Below, piece by piece: positions 22,232-34,121 of a stretch of DNA of 64,000 bases (its first letter is position 1; the number at the start of each line of letters is the position of its first letter). The notes beneath the pieces are model-generated. The model was not told the origin of the DNA. It saw only the letters and a list, made by a program, of their open reading frames with translations, and searched no databases. The stretch comes from Galerina marginata (taxonomy: Eukaryota; Basidiomycota; Agaricomycetes; Agaricales; Galerinaceae), in NCBI GenBank assembly GCA_023014335.1, contig JAECYW010000007.1, forward strand, positions 992,001-1,056,000, written 5' to 3'. Position numbers and translations under genes: made by a program.

Positions 22232-23698
22232 TTACCAAAAATGCCCATCATTGTTCGGAGTTGGAGCAATGTCATAATGAGGTCCATGAGCCTGCGGTGA
22301 AGAGCGAGCCATATCAAAGAGCTCGTGATCGATTCCAGCGTCGCAATCGTACGCTTTTGCCATGAAAGCATCAGAGTCGATTGGAATATACGGGGTAGGG
22401 CATGCCAGTTCTATCCGAGGTTCCATTACATCGGATTCGGATAAAATCGTCGAGACCGACGAGTGGTCAGTGTCGCTAACTAACGAGCTGGGGTAACGCC
22501 CTTCGCTGAAATCTAAGGGAGAGTCTCAGTAATTTATCGTGTCGAGACGAAGAAAAAGACTCGACCCAAATATGCTGCACCATTATTTCCAGTATATCGT
22601 GGGATGTAGAATGGACTGTCGCCGGTGGTACAGGAAGAAAACTCCGTCCTTGAGGGCATCGCCCGTCGAAAAGCCGGCATATTTGTACTTTGGATGTACT
22701 GTGGTGGTGGTGGGACTGGTGGCAACTGAGACAGACTGTTTTTTTTGGTGAATCAGTCAACTCGCAACCTTAACTGAATATAATAGACTGACCTGGACAT
22801 CCCGAAATCAAATTGACGGAGGGAAGCCTGTAAAGACATGGTGGTGAAGCTGGCATGCATTACTCTATTATCTGCTTCGTTGATGCGCGGAGGCGGGTGG
22901 GATGGCTGGTCAGGCGCACTGTACGAGGAGTTATAGTTAAGAGGGACGCCTGACACCTCCGATGTTCCCAAAGCACCTGCTGAGACGTATGGCCGACTAA
23001 TAGGGACGGATGCGTAGCTGGCACGTTGGATGAAAGAAGTGGAAGCCTGCTGGTGCAGAGGTAAACGGCGACCCCGGTTCGCGGATTGGTTGGGCTCATC
23101 GGTAGTTCCAGTTTGTGGAAGGAAGTAAAAGCGAGCCGGATTTCGAGAGTCAGTAGGCGCTGGGATAAATGCATTTGTCCTGCCCCCTCCCATTCGTGAA
23201 TGATGCGCTGGAGCGGGCCTGGTCTGACTGATATAATCGATGTTGTGAGTATCCACCCGAGGGACGTGATGGGTCCGCCTTAGAGGAGCCCGTGTCCTTG
23301 TTTCACGGATCGAATATTCGCATATGAGACCTCGATTAGTGCAGCGCAAGCAGACAGGACGATGGCCAGAACACTAAATTTTATTAGAAGTGTATTGAGA
23401 GCCTTAATGAGAAGCGACGCACTTTCGTTTTCCTTTCTCGACATTTATCACAAGCCTGAGAGGTCCGTTGTCGAACCGATGGCGGCACAACTGAGCGCGC
23501 ACCAGTGAATTGCGCGACGTGGTCTTCTTTCAAGTTTTCTGACTTCTTGCAAGGAGCATTGCTTCCCTCCGCCATCCCAACCTGCTCGGAGGGCGAAGGG
23601 CGACGGCTTGCAGTTCCATAATTGATGTTGGAGTTCTGGAAGGTGTTACGGGGAGGTTCAGTTGGAGACAGGACGCAACCATCTTCTGGGAAGCACAT
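22232..23698 (-). CDS. Zn2Cys6 transcription regulator
   Basis: Exons 23423-23698, 22793-23373, 22566-22735 and 22232-22512 give 435 residues. The binuclear zinc cluster has C83, C86, C93, C100, C103 and C110 and is completed by the intron at 23374-23422, which lies between K92 and C93. Basic residues follow the cluster. The rest is Ser/Pro-rich with no fungal-TF middle homology region visible, so this is a small member of the class. The third intron donor (GTCGAG) is weak, but the frame and the C-terminus it opens are continuous. The true start could lie upstream: another in-frame ATG at 23829 would need a 38-base intron, which I judge too short. Target genes are unknown. Confidence 0.72.
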
Positions 23699-24139
23699 AA
23701 CACAAGTCGTCTCAGATAAACGAGGGGAAGATGAAAGAAAGGGCTGACGCGAATTTGCGTTTGGACTGGACGAGTAGAAAAGTCTGGTTGATATAAGCGC
23801 GAGTGATCATGATCTGGCTGAGAAAGCATATTATAAAGTTTGAACGCTATATAATATTCGCGCATATAAGAGGACCCTAGAGTGTAAGCGATCGACAGTG
23901 AAAAGATCGAGAATTGCACAGCTGGTTCCCAAATCGGGCTAGTTTCACACTCCGCGGCACCCACTAGAGTCACCACATATGGCTCACGGCGAACTGGGTG
24001 TTCTCCACTTTAATTAATATTTAGGGTGGTAATTCTGCTCGGTCTACTTTCTCAGCAAATGGAAACGAAAAGGGAAGAAAACATAAACTCACATGTTACC
24101 AAATACGGTAGACCATGCATCCGAACAAATTCTAAGCGC
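23699..24139. other. Intergenic, regulator promoter and IVD 3' end
   Basis: It holds the upstream region of the Zn2Cys6 gene and the 3' side of the dehydrogenase. No separate gene can be supported. Confidence 0.4.
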
Positions 24140-25893
24140 CTAACCTTTGAATTGCTCGTTAAACTCTCGTCCAATGAGCATGCGCCTTATTTCCTGCGTT
24201 CCAGCTCCAACTGTATATAGTCGAGAGTCGCGAACAATGCGACCTATCGGATAATCTAAAATATGCCAAAAGACACAGAGTCAACTTCGAAGCTGAAAAA
24301 CCGTAAGATAAATACGAACCGTTAATGTAGCCATTGCCACCCAAGCATTGCATGCCTTCCAATGCAACTTCTACGGCCTTCTCTGTTGAATACAAGATCG
24401 CACCTGCGCAATCCTACGACAAAGAAAAATAATTAGCCAACTTTGACACCCATTGCGTGAACCGGACAATGCACAACGAATACGACGAAGGAACACCTAC
24501 TCTTCTGCTGACTTTTCCCTGGTCGCATGCTCTTGCCACAGCATAAACATAAGAACGACTAGCATTCAATTTTGTGTACATGTCAGCAATCTTGGCTGGG
24601 CAAATGTTAGTCTAGGGACACAAGGAAGGATCTTTGGCTACTTACCTTGCATGAGTTGAAAAGTTCCGATTGGCTGTCCAAATTGCTTTCTTTGGTGTAC
24701 GTACTCAACTGCATAGTCGAATGCAGCCTGCATTAACCTTGAAGAGGAGTCGGAATAGATTTTCCAAAGAGTCAGGATTGAAAGTACCCAAGAGGTCCAC
24801 CACTTAAGACTATTCGTTCCAAATCCAAGCCGGACATGAGCACCGAAGCCCCTTTATCGACAACCCCAAGGACGTTCTCTGGGTGGTACCGTGGATGAGT
24901 GGAACGTGGATACCAATGGTAACGGTAGCCTTACCATCTGGTACCTTGCAATTCTCGAACACTAATTCGCATGTATCGCTTCCTCGCATTCCAAATTTAT
25001 CTAGTTTTGGGCTTGTGGAAAAACCTTCGAAACCACGCTCAATAACGAAGGCGGTAATCCCCTTCGAGCCTTTTCCGGGACTGGTTTTGGCGTACACCAC
25101 AAGGGTGGAGGCGACAGGGCCATTGGTTATCCTGTTGAATTATAAGTACACTGGTTTGTAAGCGTCCCTAAGGACTCATACCAGAACTTGGTCCCGTTCA
25201 ACAACCAACCGCCTTCCACTTTCTCGGCTTTTAGACGCATGCTAACCACATCACTGCCGCTTCCGGCTTCGCTCATGGCTAAACTTCCAACCTTGGTGCC
25301 AGCAACCAAGTCGGGTAAGTATTTCTGCTTCTGTTCTTCTGTTCCGTGCCGATGGATTTGATTAACACATAAATTGGAGTGAGCGCCATATGAGAGGGCT
25401 ACTGATCCTGAAGCAGTAGAAAGTGCTTCCATTGCAAGGGTATGATGTAGATAGCCAAGCGACAGCCCGTTGTATTTTGGAGATACGGTGACACCGAGAA
25501 GTCCCATAGATCCAAGCTTTTCCCAAAGGTCCTATGTGAAATGAAAGGAACACTTAAGCGAAAGGTTTAGACATATCTATACAACATACTGAAGGGAATG
25601 TGTTCGTCTTGTCCACCTCTTCCGCGCGAGGAGCAATCTCTTTCTCTGCAAATTCCACTACTGCATTCCTGAACTGGACGAGAGACAGTGGTCATTGGTC
25701 TTGTCGCCTGAATAGCAATAAACAAGATAGATGCCTCAGATTCTTCTTCCGAAAGACCAGCGATGTCGGTGTTATAGAATGAAGCATTCCGTCTTTGATG
25801 CTTGAAGGCATTTGCCAGGTTAACCTTCCCGGAACATGCGAGGGATCCACGTCCTGAATTCCTTATTAGATTGAAAGCTCGAAGCCAGGCCAT
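24140..25893 (-). CDS. IVD1: Isovaleryl-CoA dehydrogenase, mitochondrial
   Basis: FAD enzyme of leucine breakdown, isovaleryl-CoA to 3-methylcrotonyl-CoA. Nine exons (25735-25893, 25590-25673, 25182-25531, 24935-25131, 24788-24878, 24646-24737, 24501-24595, 24320-24413, 24140-24255) give 425 residues. The basic N-terminus is a likely import signal. Hallmarks are [33 protein letters not shown] and, for this subfamily, [14 protein letters not shown], which carries the catalytic Glu at the isovaleryl-specific place. The end is REFNEQFKG. The first intron (25674-25734) starts GCATCT after GAG and is best read as GC-AG, because it restores [13 protein letters not shown]. The other junctions are standard. 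Confidence 0.93.
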
Positions 25894-26262
25894 TAAGGTA
25901 CTGAAGCAAGAGGATATAGTTGATGACAGTGAGGTCGAAATCTAATCCAAGAAAAAGAGGTTTGGGGTTGTAGCTTGCCCCTTCTGCTAATACACAATCG
26001 GACCTAACCCGTCGTTGATCAAAAGAAACACATGAAGCTCAACCCGACCTTAGGGTTAGTATGACGTCAACTTCTCTCAACATGAAGTTGAACCTTCAAG
26101 TTGAACTGCACTTTACCCTTTGCCGTTCAAATAGATCGAAGGCAACAAATTTATCAAGTTTATAAATTCAACTGAAGTGCGAGAAAAGGCGGCGATGGAC
26201 TCGGACAAAGTAATGAGAACCTTGAACTTGAAACAAACAGCAAAATTCCCTAGTCTACAAAG
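25894..26262. other. Intergenic, IVD promoter side and IPK1 3' end
   Basis: No gene is seen. The stretch contains a CRE-like octamer (26062-26069) and several copies of the word GTTGAAC near 26087-26106. Confidence 0.4.
26062..26069. promoter_or_regulatory. Perfect CRE octamer TGACGTCA upstream of IVD
   Basis: The palindrome TGACGTCA, the classic ATF/CREB-type bZIP site, lies about 170 bases upstream of the IVD start. Its use is inferred from sequence and place only. Confidence 0.35.
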
Positions 26263-27757
26263 TCACGAAGACTTTGCTTTCGGAACTTGCCACTTGTCGA
26301 TGCACACTCTCCGTTGAGCAGCTGCATATGCATGGGCAATTTCCTGATCCATTTTTTCCCAAGTACTCAGTTTCTTCATGCTTTTCGGGTCCAAATCAAT
26401 GATAGTCACCGACTCGGGCTTTATGGCATCCTCACGGGGATGCGAAGCTTCCAGGAAGTCCAAGTTGATGATGACGGAACAATCCTTAAAAGTCGCAGAG
26501 AGAAGGTAGGACATAAGATAATAGTGTAGGTTTTCAGGCAAGGGTTTTGCATGATCCAGCTTCCGTTTGTCAGGCGACACATATGTCTCCAAGAAGTCGA
26601 CCCAATCAGAAATAGTTGGTTCGGGAGCTGGTAAAAAGGGGGAGCTCACGCCTATTGAAGTGAAAGAAGGCGTCGACTGCGAGCCGTCAGACGGTTGTTT
26701 GATGAAGGACGAAAATGCCGTTTGGTATAAAGGAGAGGACGCCTCGGTCAATCGCCAGAGTTTAGAAAGACCCTCTATGTCTAGAACGTCGAGTTCGCGT
26801 TGTAATTTGGAGAGGATGCGAAGAACCGGTGTATGGAGCAATGGCCGCACCAGAGAAATCGTAAATGCATCACGAATCACCAGTAAATTCTCTCCCCCGG
26901 TGAGGCCGTCCTTGAACATTAGATGGGCCTAGAAACCGGTCATCATTTGAAGTCGAAGTTGGCACCGTAAAAATTTAACTGACTTCAGAAGGTGACACAA
27001 ACTTTCCTCGGGCAAAGATCTTAAGGTTATTGGCAGTTGCATTGCTCGCGACCCATGCATCCCACAAGCCGTGAATAGCCTTGGTAATACGATTCTCGTC
27101 CCCGGAAAACAAATCAAGAGGGCAATAATCTGTTGGAATTTCCTGTCCTTTCTGGGCCTTCAAGTGAGAATGCATGCAAAACCGACAAGTCTGTGTCTTA
27201 ATTAGTTTTGTCTCTTCCGAAAGGTGGATGGGTGATGGCAAGAAGGCCCACTTTGGCTGAAAAGAGGAAAAAAATTTTGGGTTGAATTCTGGAATGGTCT
27301 TAAAAGGATGATGAAAACCCACTTTGATTTCGACTGCTAGCCAATTTCCGCCCACTAGATCGGTCGCCAGTACGCCTTTCGTCCTATTCAGATCTACCTC
27401 ATCCTTTTCTCTTCGGCCCTCCGGTCTAACAAGATTCTGGAGCTGGACTAATGCTTCCAGCCATGACCTATCCAAACGAACGGTCTGTAATCGAGGGAGG
27501 TGTTCCAGCGGTATTAGCTTCTGCATACATTTCGTCTGGTACTCGATTGTTGGGTCGTCCGGTTCGTTTTCATCGCGGGTTCGGCCAGGGTCCGTTGTAT
27601 TTACAGATCCTGTTGGGAGCACTGCCGATTTTCTTAGACGCAATACGGTCCCAGAAAAGTCTGGATGTGGGGGCCCTCTGTAAGAGAAAACAATAGTTGC
27701 GCCGCCTTCAGAAACATACGCCCAATCGTTGGGTTTGGACTGCACAATATCTGCCAT
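26263..27757 (-). CDS. IPK1: Inositol-pentakisphosphate 2-kinase
   Basis: Makes inositol hexakisphosphate (phytate) from IP5, a nuclear cofactor of mRNA export. Three exons (27323-27757, 26984-27256, 26263-26928) give 457 residues. Family blocks appear in order: WAYVSEGGATIVFSYRG (nucleotide-binding N-lobe), TVLRLRK, CRFCMHSH, PTDYCPLDLFSG, and near the C-terminus VTIIDLDPKSMKKLSTW followed by the DQEI helix. The CRFCMH zinc-like block and the late IDLDPKS aspartates are typical of the IP5 2-kinase fold. A low-complexity segment rich in Ser and Pro (roughly residues 305-350) separates two helices of the C-lobe. The start ATG at 27757 faces the divergent kinase gene, 393 bases away. Confidence 0.92.
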
Positions 27758-28150
27758 TACAACGCATTAAGCCTAGGCTTCCGAAACTTAAAGATGGATG
27801 AGAATATGCTTCTAATCTGAGTCTCAAACCGGATATTGAATACGGCAACGTGACCAGTTCCCAAATCCATCGACGCGACGTGCAATGCCAGGCCATTGTT
27901 CTCCTCTTTCAAACACAAACGCTATTTCCATGTTCTATTTCTTCCTATAACGCTCATGCGATTGGCCATGCCGAACAATAGCATTTTGGATCCCATACAG
28001 GTTGAGTGGCACACGATCAGTTAATGCGGCATGGCCACTGCTTAAGCGCCTGCCTTCTTAACTTCTTGTTCTTGTTCTTGTTTTTCACAATCTGCTCATC
28101 CTCGTACCACAATCTCTCCTGGATTTGTCTTCAAACTTCCAACGTCTGCT
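27758..28150. promoter_or_regulatory. Divergent promoter region, IPK1 and AGC-like kinase
   Basis: 393 bases between two outward-facing start codons. CT-rich tracts occur before the kinase start (about 28040-28140), as often seen in fungal promoters. No specific site is proposed. Confidence 0.4.
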
Positions 28151-29708
28151 ATGCCCGCTCTTAGGTCTACGCGCTCTAAGCCTCATTCTCTCGATCCTCG
28201 CGACGCATCACAGGCCCAGCGAAAGTCTGCTCCGGGTGTACAGAAGCTTAGGAAGTATTGGTATAGACTAATACAAGGTCAAGAATTTGGGGCACCATTC
28301 AAGGATTTTTACACCGAGGATCCAGAGGTAAGTCATTCAACCAAATCCAGCATCGTGATCACTTCTTCATGCTTTGCAGTTTATAATCAGTCCTGATCCG
28401 AAGGTGATACCTATGCCTACAAATCCTCGTCCTCCACTCTTGTCTTTAAAAGACCTCGAGTGCACCAGGACTTTAGGTCTACTTTCTACCTACTCGCCAA
28501 TACTCCCATCACTCACATTTCTGTTTGCACTGACAGGCACTGGACAAGGCCAAGTGTTAATGGTCTCCTTAAAACGGAAGTTTTATAGGCCCGATAGTGG
28601 ATCTGTTTTTGCTCTGAAAGCTGCTTCGAGGAAGGGGTATCGCACTGATGCAGCAGCTCTAGCTTGCCACCCTTCGAAAGATGATTCCGAAGTAACCAGT
28701 GATCTGGCTAATCGGCACTTGTTCGCAAAGGATCGTGAGCGTAATACTCTCGTTTATCTGGAGTGGAACCCGTTTGTAGCCGGGCTTATTCAGGTCTTCG
28801 AGGACGCTCATATGCTGTACATGGCCATGGAGTTCATCCCAGGGGGGACCCTTCGTTCTCTCCTTAGAAGGACCAACGGAGGACTTTGTCCCCGCGACGC
28901 GAACTTCTATTTCGGGAACATCGTCTGCGCTCTGGAATTCCTGCACCAATTTGGCATTGTACATCGTGACCTGAAGCCAGAAAACATTCTCGTCAACGCC
29001 GATGGCTATTTGTGCTTAACCGATTTCGGTGAGGCCACATATTTCAAATATCAAGACCCCAAGTCAAAAGAGGTTGGCACAAGTTTTTACATGGCTCCCG
29101 AGTGCCAATTCACTTCGGTAAATCATCCCTCGGACCATCCGATGGCAGTCGACTGGTGGTCAAGTGGGTGCATTCTATATGAAATGATAACCGGGAAGTT
29201 GGTGAGGGATGCACACATATAATAAGAAAATTCTCATCAAACTTTTGCCCCATGATCCCGCAGGCTTTCTTTGGGAAGACAAGTCTGGCTACCCAATTCA
29301 AGTCAGCTGAAGGCATGGCCGCTGTTCAGTGGCCTCCGAATATTAAAGCTGGCAAGAATCTTAGAGCGCTGGTAAGCAGTTTGCTGGAGTTAGACCCAGA
29401 GCTTCGACTTGGCCAGGAAACGGAGCATGTTAAATGCGATCCTTGGCTCTCCAACATTGACTGGTCGAAAATGCAAAGGAGAAAGTACCTGGTATGAAAC
29501 CGTCCATATGATTTAATTCGACCTGTTAACCCTGCAAAATTATATCTCTTAGGCGCCATTTATGCCGAAGCTGATCGACCCGTCAGAGTTGTGGCATGAT
29601 TCACCTTTGCCAAAACAGGAGCACATACCTGGTCTCAAGACGGTCGAGCCTCCCCTTCACCTTGCGCACGACAACCGCTATCCCGAAAGACGTGAACGGG
29701 CCCTCTGA
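28151..29708 (+). CDS. Serine/threonine protein kinase, AGC-like
   Basis: Exons 28151-28327, 28380-28476, 28537-29201, 29264-29491 and 29553-29708 give 440 residues. The kinase core is complete: glycine loop GTGQGQV (92-98), split by an intron; catalytic lysine K119 in VFALKAA; HRDLKPEN (234-241); DFG (254-256); a Thr before SFYMAPE; and DWWSSGCILYEM. Between K119 and the alpha-C region sits an unusually long Ser/Asp stretch. After the core, FFGKTSLATQF and a PWL motif resemble the end of AGC kinases, but no clear hydrophobic FxxF tail is seen. This looks like one of the divergent AGC kinases that are expanded in mushrooms. The specific pathway is unknown. Confidence 0.85.
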
Positions 29709-30626
29709 TAGTAGGCTCCGTGGATCCATGGATTTTCAACGACCTTATTCTTTGTCTCACACCTTTCTTCTGTACAGATTGTGTTCTGCGAATCGTGATG
29801 CAATGTACTCCTCTTGTCGAGCAGCACTTGATATCTAATAGTAGGGCTTCCCGCGTTTTCACCTCGGTACCGCTTCCTGAGATTGATCGGGTTAGCCCCT
29901 GCGAGAACAATTGTAAACAACAAAAAGTCGGCTAAAAATTCCGAATTCCCTTCTGCGCCCTTCGCTGCTCTAAGCCTCTTCGTGCCTCGTCTTTTGTTTT
30001 CGGGTCTTGAAGGCGGTGACGCGACGTTTGTACATGAGGTGCACATCTCATGTGAATGACATCGTAGGTTCGTCAATGTCCGCTGTCAGTTCCATTGTTG
30101 GGATTTCCATCCTCATGGGCAAATAAATAACAGGCTGCTGCCATCGCAACCAAAAAACAATAAGTCGAGCGCCTGGCGGTGGGTCGATTCTCAGAAGCGC
30201 ATAATCGACAATATAAGGCCCTCCCACGCAATTGTGAAGTGCCCTGTTGAGACGTTCATATGTACAACGGGAGGTCCACTAGGAAAAAGCTCGCGATAAA
30301 AATATTGTACAAGATGTGTTTTTGTTTAAGACCAGTACTACCGATCCGTCAACGTCAAGGAACTCACCAGATAAGAATTTCCGAGTCGGCGTGGTGAATA
30401 TTGAACGTGAAAGAAGGTCGAATCAAAGAATGGCGTCAGGCGTATGCTCCTGGTGAAAAAAAGTTCCAGAAAACATTTACGCTCGAAGATCGAAAGGAAT
30501 GTGATATATACCCCAGATTAACAAAAAAGGGATCAAGGGGAAATAAAAATAATGGAGGAAGCAAAAGTCCTAAGAAACGGACGTGGCGAAAGAATATAGT
30601 CCACCCAGGTCATCGATTTCACAAAG
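29709..30626. other. Gene-poor stretch, 918 bases
   Basis: It lies between convergent genes (kinase plus, BTB-like minus). Short open frames occur on both strands but none has a recognisable domain or a continuous spliced model. I see no RNA gene and no clear repeat. Confidence 0.4.
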
Positions 30627-31764
30627 CTAAACGCCTGGTGAAGCGAGTGATTGGAAGGATTGAAATGATATTGGTCGATTTCCCGAAGCTCGTCCACGCA
30701 AACTGTATTTTTCGTTGTCGGTTTCGATGATATCGTCGAATTCGGATATGGTTGAATAACCGTCGTCGTCGTCGTCCGAATCAGTGAAGATAGTATCAGA
30801 GTCCTCGCCGTCACTGCAAATCTCGCTCTCTCGATCCGGGTTCAGCCAGGCGTGATACCAGTTACCCAAGAAGATTTTAATCTCGGCGCTGAGACCGAGG
30901 TATTCGACATTACGAGCAATGCCATCCCACTGGATGAGACCTTGATGCAGACAATCCTGGATGTATCTGAAATCTCCAAAATACATCCAGTGGACAATGA
31001 GATGGAATGTCGTTGGGTCTGGAACCGGAAGGAAAAGAATAGGATGGTCAGGGGAGCATGGCATTAGACGTGGGAGACGGTCGGCGGGAACAGAAGAAGA
31101 ACTCGAAGGCGGGGTTGCAGAGTACATCAAGTCCAGTGGTAGAGCGCCGCTAAAAAGTCCCCTGAGGTAGCTCGAATGGGCGGCTAGATAGTCGATGTGG
31201 AGCTGTTTGCAGCATTAGCGCGACAGTATTTCGTTATCAAGAGTAGAACATACTGGTAGGGAAATTCGGGGAACAGCGTTCAATGGAGGCTGCGTAACTC
31301 TCCGTCCCAAGCTCGTAGGGTCATAGCTTGTGAATGAAAAGGTAGGCTCAAGGACGGACGTCGATGAAAATGCAGGCAGCTCAGGAATGCCTTGAGCGTG
31401 AGGAAATGGAACGACTAGGAAGTCCAAGAAGGTCAGCAATAAAATTAGACGCGCAGCGAGGTAACAGACTTATTGTACAGTCGGCTGTGTCTGGTTTATC
31501 CCAGAATTCCGTCGCCATATTATGAAGTTGGTCGGTGATATATTCAATGGGAACATCAGTCAAGGAAGGAGGGGGGAAGGTTCTTGGTTCAAAGGAAGGC
31601 ATTTGGGGAGGAGGTAGAGATGGCTTGCAGTCTTGAGCTGGAGCCGATATATTGAGACAGGGGATCATAGATTGGCCAGACCCGCGGCAGCACTGGAACA
31701 AAAGAGAATCGACCTGCGCCTTTTTAACATCACAAACTCCACTGAAGCTATTGTGTGTTGACAT
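30627..31764 (-). CDS. BTB/POZ-like protein of the fungal type
   Basis: Exons 31470-31764, 31254-31414 and 30627-31202 give 343 residues. After a Pro-rich N-terminus, WDKPDTADCTIIVPFP looks like the first strand of a BTB fold (the region that reads D..L.. in BTB proteins). LHIDYLAAHSSYLRGLFSGALP is the matching helix segment. Then come TTFHLIVHWMYFGDF and NVEYLGLSAEIKIFLGNWYHAWL. A long proline/serine insert separates the first strand from the helix. The C-terminus has an acidic run of aspartates. Proteins of this form are common in Agaricomycetes and mostly uncharacterised, though BTB domains often serve as dimer or Cullin-3 adaptors. The chosen start (31764) is one of several in-frame ATGs, and an extra intron in exon 1 is possible. 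Confidence 0.65.
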
Positions 31765-34121
31765 TGGATGGTTCCGTGAAGGTGTAGATGTCCTAGAATG
31801 GTATGCCGGACCCGGTGCGCGGGATATAATTTGCAAAGGACGGAGAAAACGAGAAAACCTTGATGGAGGGAAAGAAAAAGAGGCGAGCGAAGCGCGGAAT
31901 CCTGGCAGAACCTTATACCTCGGATGAAGAAGGGGATAGCTACAGACAAATTTCAGCAGCTGGCAGGAACATAGCGAGCCTCTAATTGTTTTCCGGTTCC
32001 CAAATCGGGCGCTCGTCCACTTCTTATTGTCTTTGTACCTCACGTCAAGTGATGAAGACAACGATCATCAGATCGCTCCTGTGTCCGCGAATCTTCGCTG
32101 AGTTTCTAACAACATGACAAGTCGACGTGCAGAGTGAAAGGGAAGTATTCCCAACTCTCAGCCAAACACTAGCAAGTCCAATCACGGACATACGCCAGAT
32201 CGCCCCGACTCTTCCTGCGGCACTTTGTGTATCGCAGATACCATGCGCCCCTCCATATTTTGGAGCAGATCCTGTTCATCTCCGAGACGGATCAAGGTCC
32301 CCTGTGCTTTCATGATGACCGCGCTGAATGTTCATCAGCGAAAGCGCGCCAACCATACCTCGCAATAGATACCCCTTGGAAGCCCCACAATGACATGTAA
32401 GGTGATCAATTTTTGAGCCACTATGTATCGGATTAGGTTCACAATAGGACCTTGTAAGGCTCGGCAATTATGGTTAAAATGTCAATTTTGGCGAACTTTG
32501 GATTCTCCAAGCATCTTTGGTTAACTTTGTAAGGTCCCCTAAGTTTGTGAACCAATGTATTTCAATAGATAATGACTCGGGTCGAGCGCTGAGCGCTGAT
32601 TAATTGATGGCTGAAAATAATATCCAATGCACTAGCGAGCGGAAAAATATAGCATGCCAACTTTACAAGTACGGCGACATGAAAGAATTCTTACCACCAC
32701 CACCGGGAGTCGAACGACAGACACCATTCCGTGCGACGATCTTAACCGCTGCACCACGCAGAACGTAAATAATATAGGGAATCTTCTGTAATTATACCCC
32801 TCACGCCCGATCGCCTTTCCGAGAGTCACCCCACGCATTGTGATGCGTACATGACATCATACTTCTGACCTCATACGTAGGCGATCCTTTTTTGCACCGA
32901 GCATACATAGTTGCCCAATTTTACCCTGCCTTTCATTGTCCTGGCCAACTTTGGACCAGTTTCCACTGGGGCAACAAGCTTAGCTAGCGCAATACATCTG
33001 TTCTCCATTTCTTGACGGAATGTTCTAAGTGACGGCCAAATATTTGAGGACTATACAATATGAGTATCACCTTTTTTGTGAGTATTCAAAGCGCGCCAAT
33101 CTCCAAGCGATTATCCAAACCTCGCCCAAGCCTTTCGCGACCATCAAAGAGCGGCAGAATCTTACGGCTACTATCCCTACCCCTTCCGAGATCATTCCAG
33201 TCCCGTGAGAGCTTGAAAGGGTCACATTGCATGGCGAGCTTTTGGCGCTTTCGCTGATGTTGGATGGTCGATTCAATTCTTCCAAGTCGCAGTGCCTCAC
33301 TGGGGACGCGGGGACGCTTTATTATTGTGACGCCCCTATGCTTTCTCGAATACAGTTGGGTTGTGTTCCAACCTCAACCTTTACTGAAATCATCTGGAAA
33401 CTGACGTGAGTGTGCTAGTGTGGAATATTCTTTCCTTCTAGTTCTAATATCCAGAACATGGCACAATTAACAACATGATGATATTAGATTCAAGCAAATT
33501 CCACGGAGGCCATTCGATATGCTTCCCATTCAGTTCTCATTAAATTCTGGCAATTATTAAAGGGATACGTACCATAACCAGTACGTACAATCCTGGAATT
33601 TCAATTTACTTATGATAAGTATGATAGGCGATTTTGATGTTTGAGCCCGGGTTCCACGGAGAACCCGACTCAGTCTACAAGGGCTTCTCTTGCTCTGCAT
33701 TCTACCACGTACTGTGATGGGTTTGAGCTGAGCTCATCATCCGGACTCTCTATCATCCCACCGGCATTGGCAAGCCGTCAAATCTGGATTTTATAAGTCC
33801 AACAGTCATCGGTTGACAATGCTCCGACTGTCGAAGATTAAGTCCCTGCCTCTCGGATCTGAGAGTAATCCACATCCTACGCAGCCATTCACCAGAGTTT
33901 TTAGTAAGCTTGCACTGGTACGCAGGTCGTGAATTGCAACATGGAAGTGATTCCCGTCTTATACCCACTGGTCTGCCTCCTTGATGGGTCTCATTTCTCG
34001 TTTCAATGACTGGAAGCTTTAACTATGTCCATTTGCACGGGCGTTCCAACATTGCGCAATGAAGCGAATTTTTGGGTAGGATGCAAGCTTCCTTGTCATT
34101 CTTCGACGACGAATACTCAAC
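31765..34121. other. Gene-poor stretch, 2.4 kb
   Basis: No gene with recognisable domains is found. About 32700-32765 (minus) has tRNA-like A- and B-box words but cannot fold as a tRNA. An open stretch around 33090-33200 (plus) reads as protein-like sequence rich in Tyr, Pro and Arg, but it has no start or continuation that I can support. It may be a decayed gene. Confidence 0.4.

Noticed and set aside
22900..23200. Overlapping frames in the Zn2Cys6 gene suggesting a second protein
   Set aside because: The alternative frames are low in complexity and lack start context or domains, while the main frame is continuous with the zinc cluster.
23530..23976. Extended N-terminus of the Zn2Cys6 protein from an ATG at 23829
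   Set aside because: It would need a 38-base intron with weak borders (GTCAGC, TGAG), shorter than any convincing intron here.
32700..32765. Possible tRNA on the minus strand with an A-box-like (TGGTGCAGCGG) and B-box-like (GTTCGACTCC) word at tRNA spacing
   Set aside because: The T stem, the acceptor stem and the anticodon stem-loop do not pair properly, so it cannot fold as a tRNA. It may be a tRNA-derived remnant.
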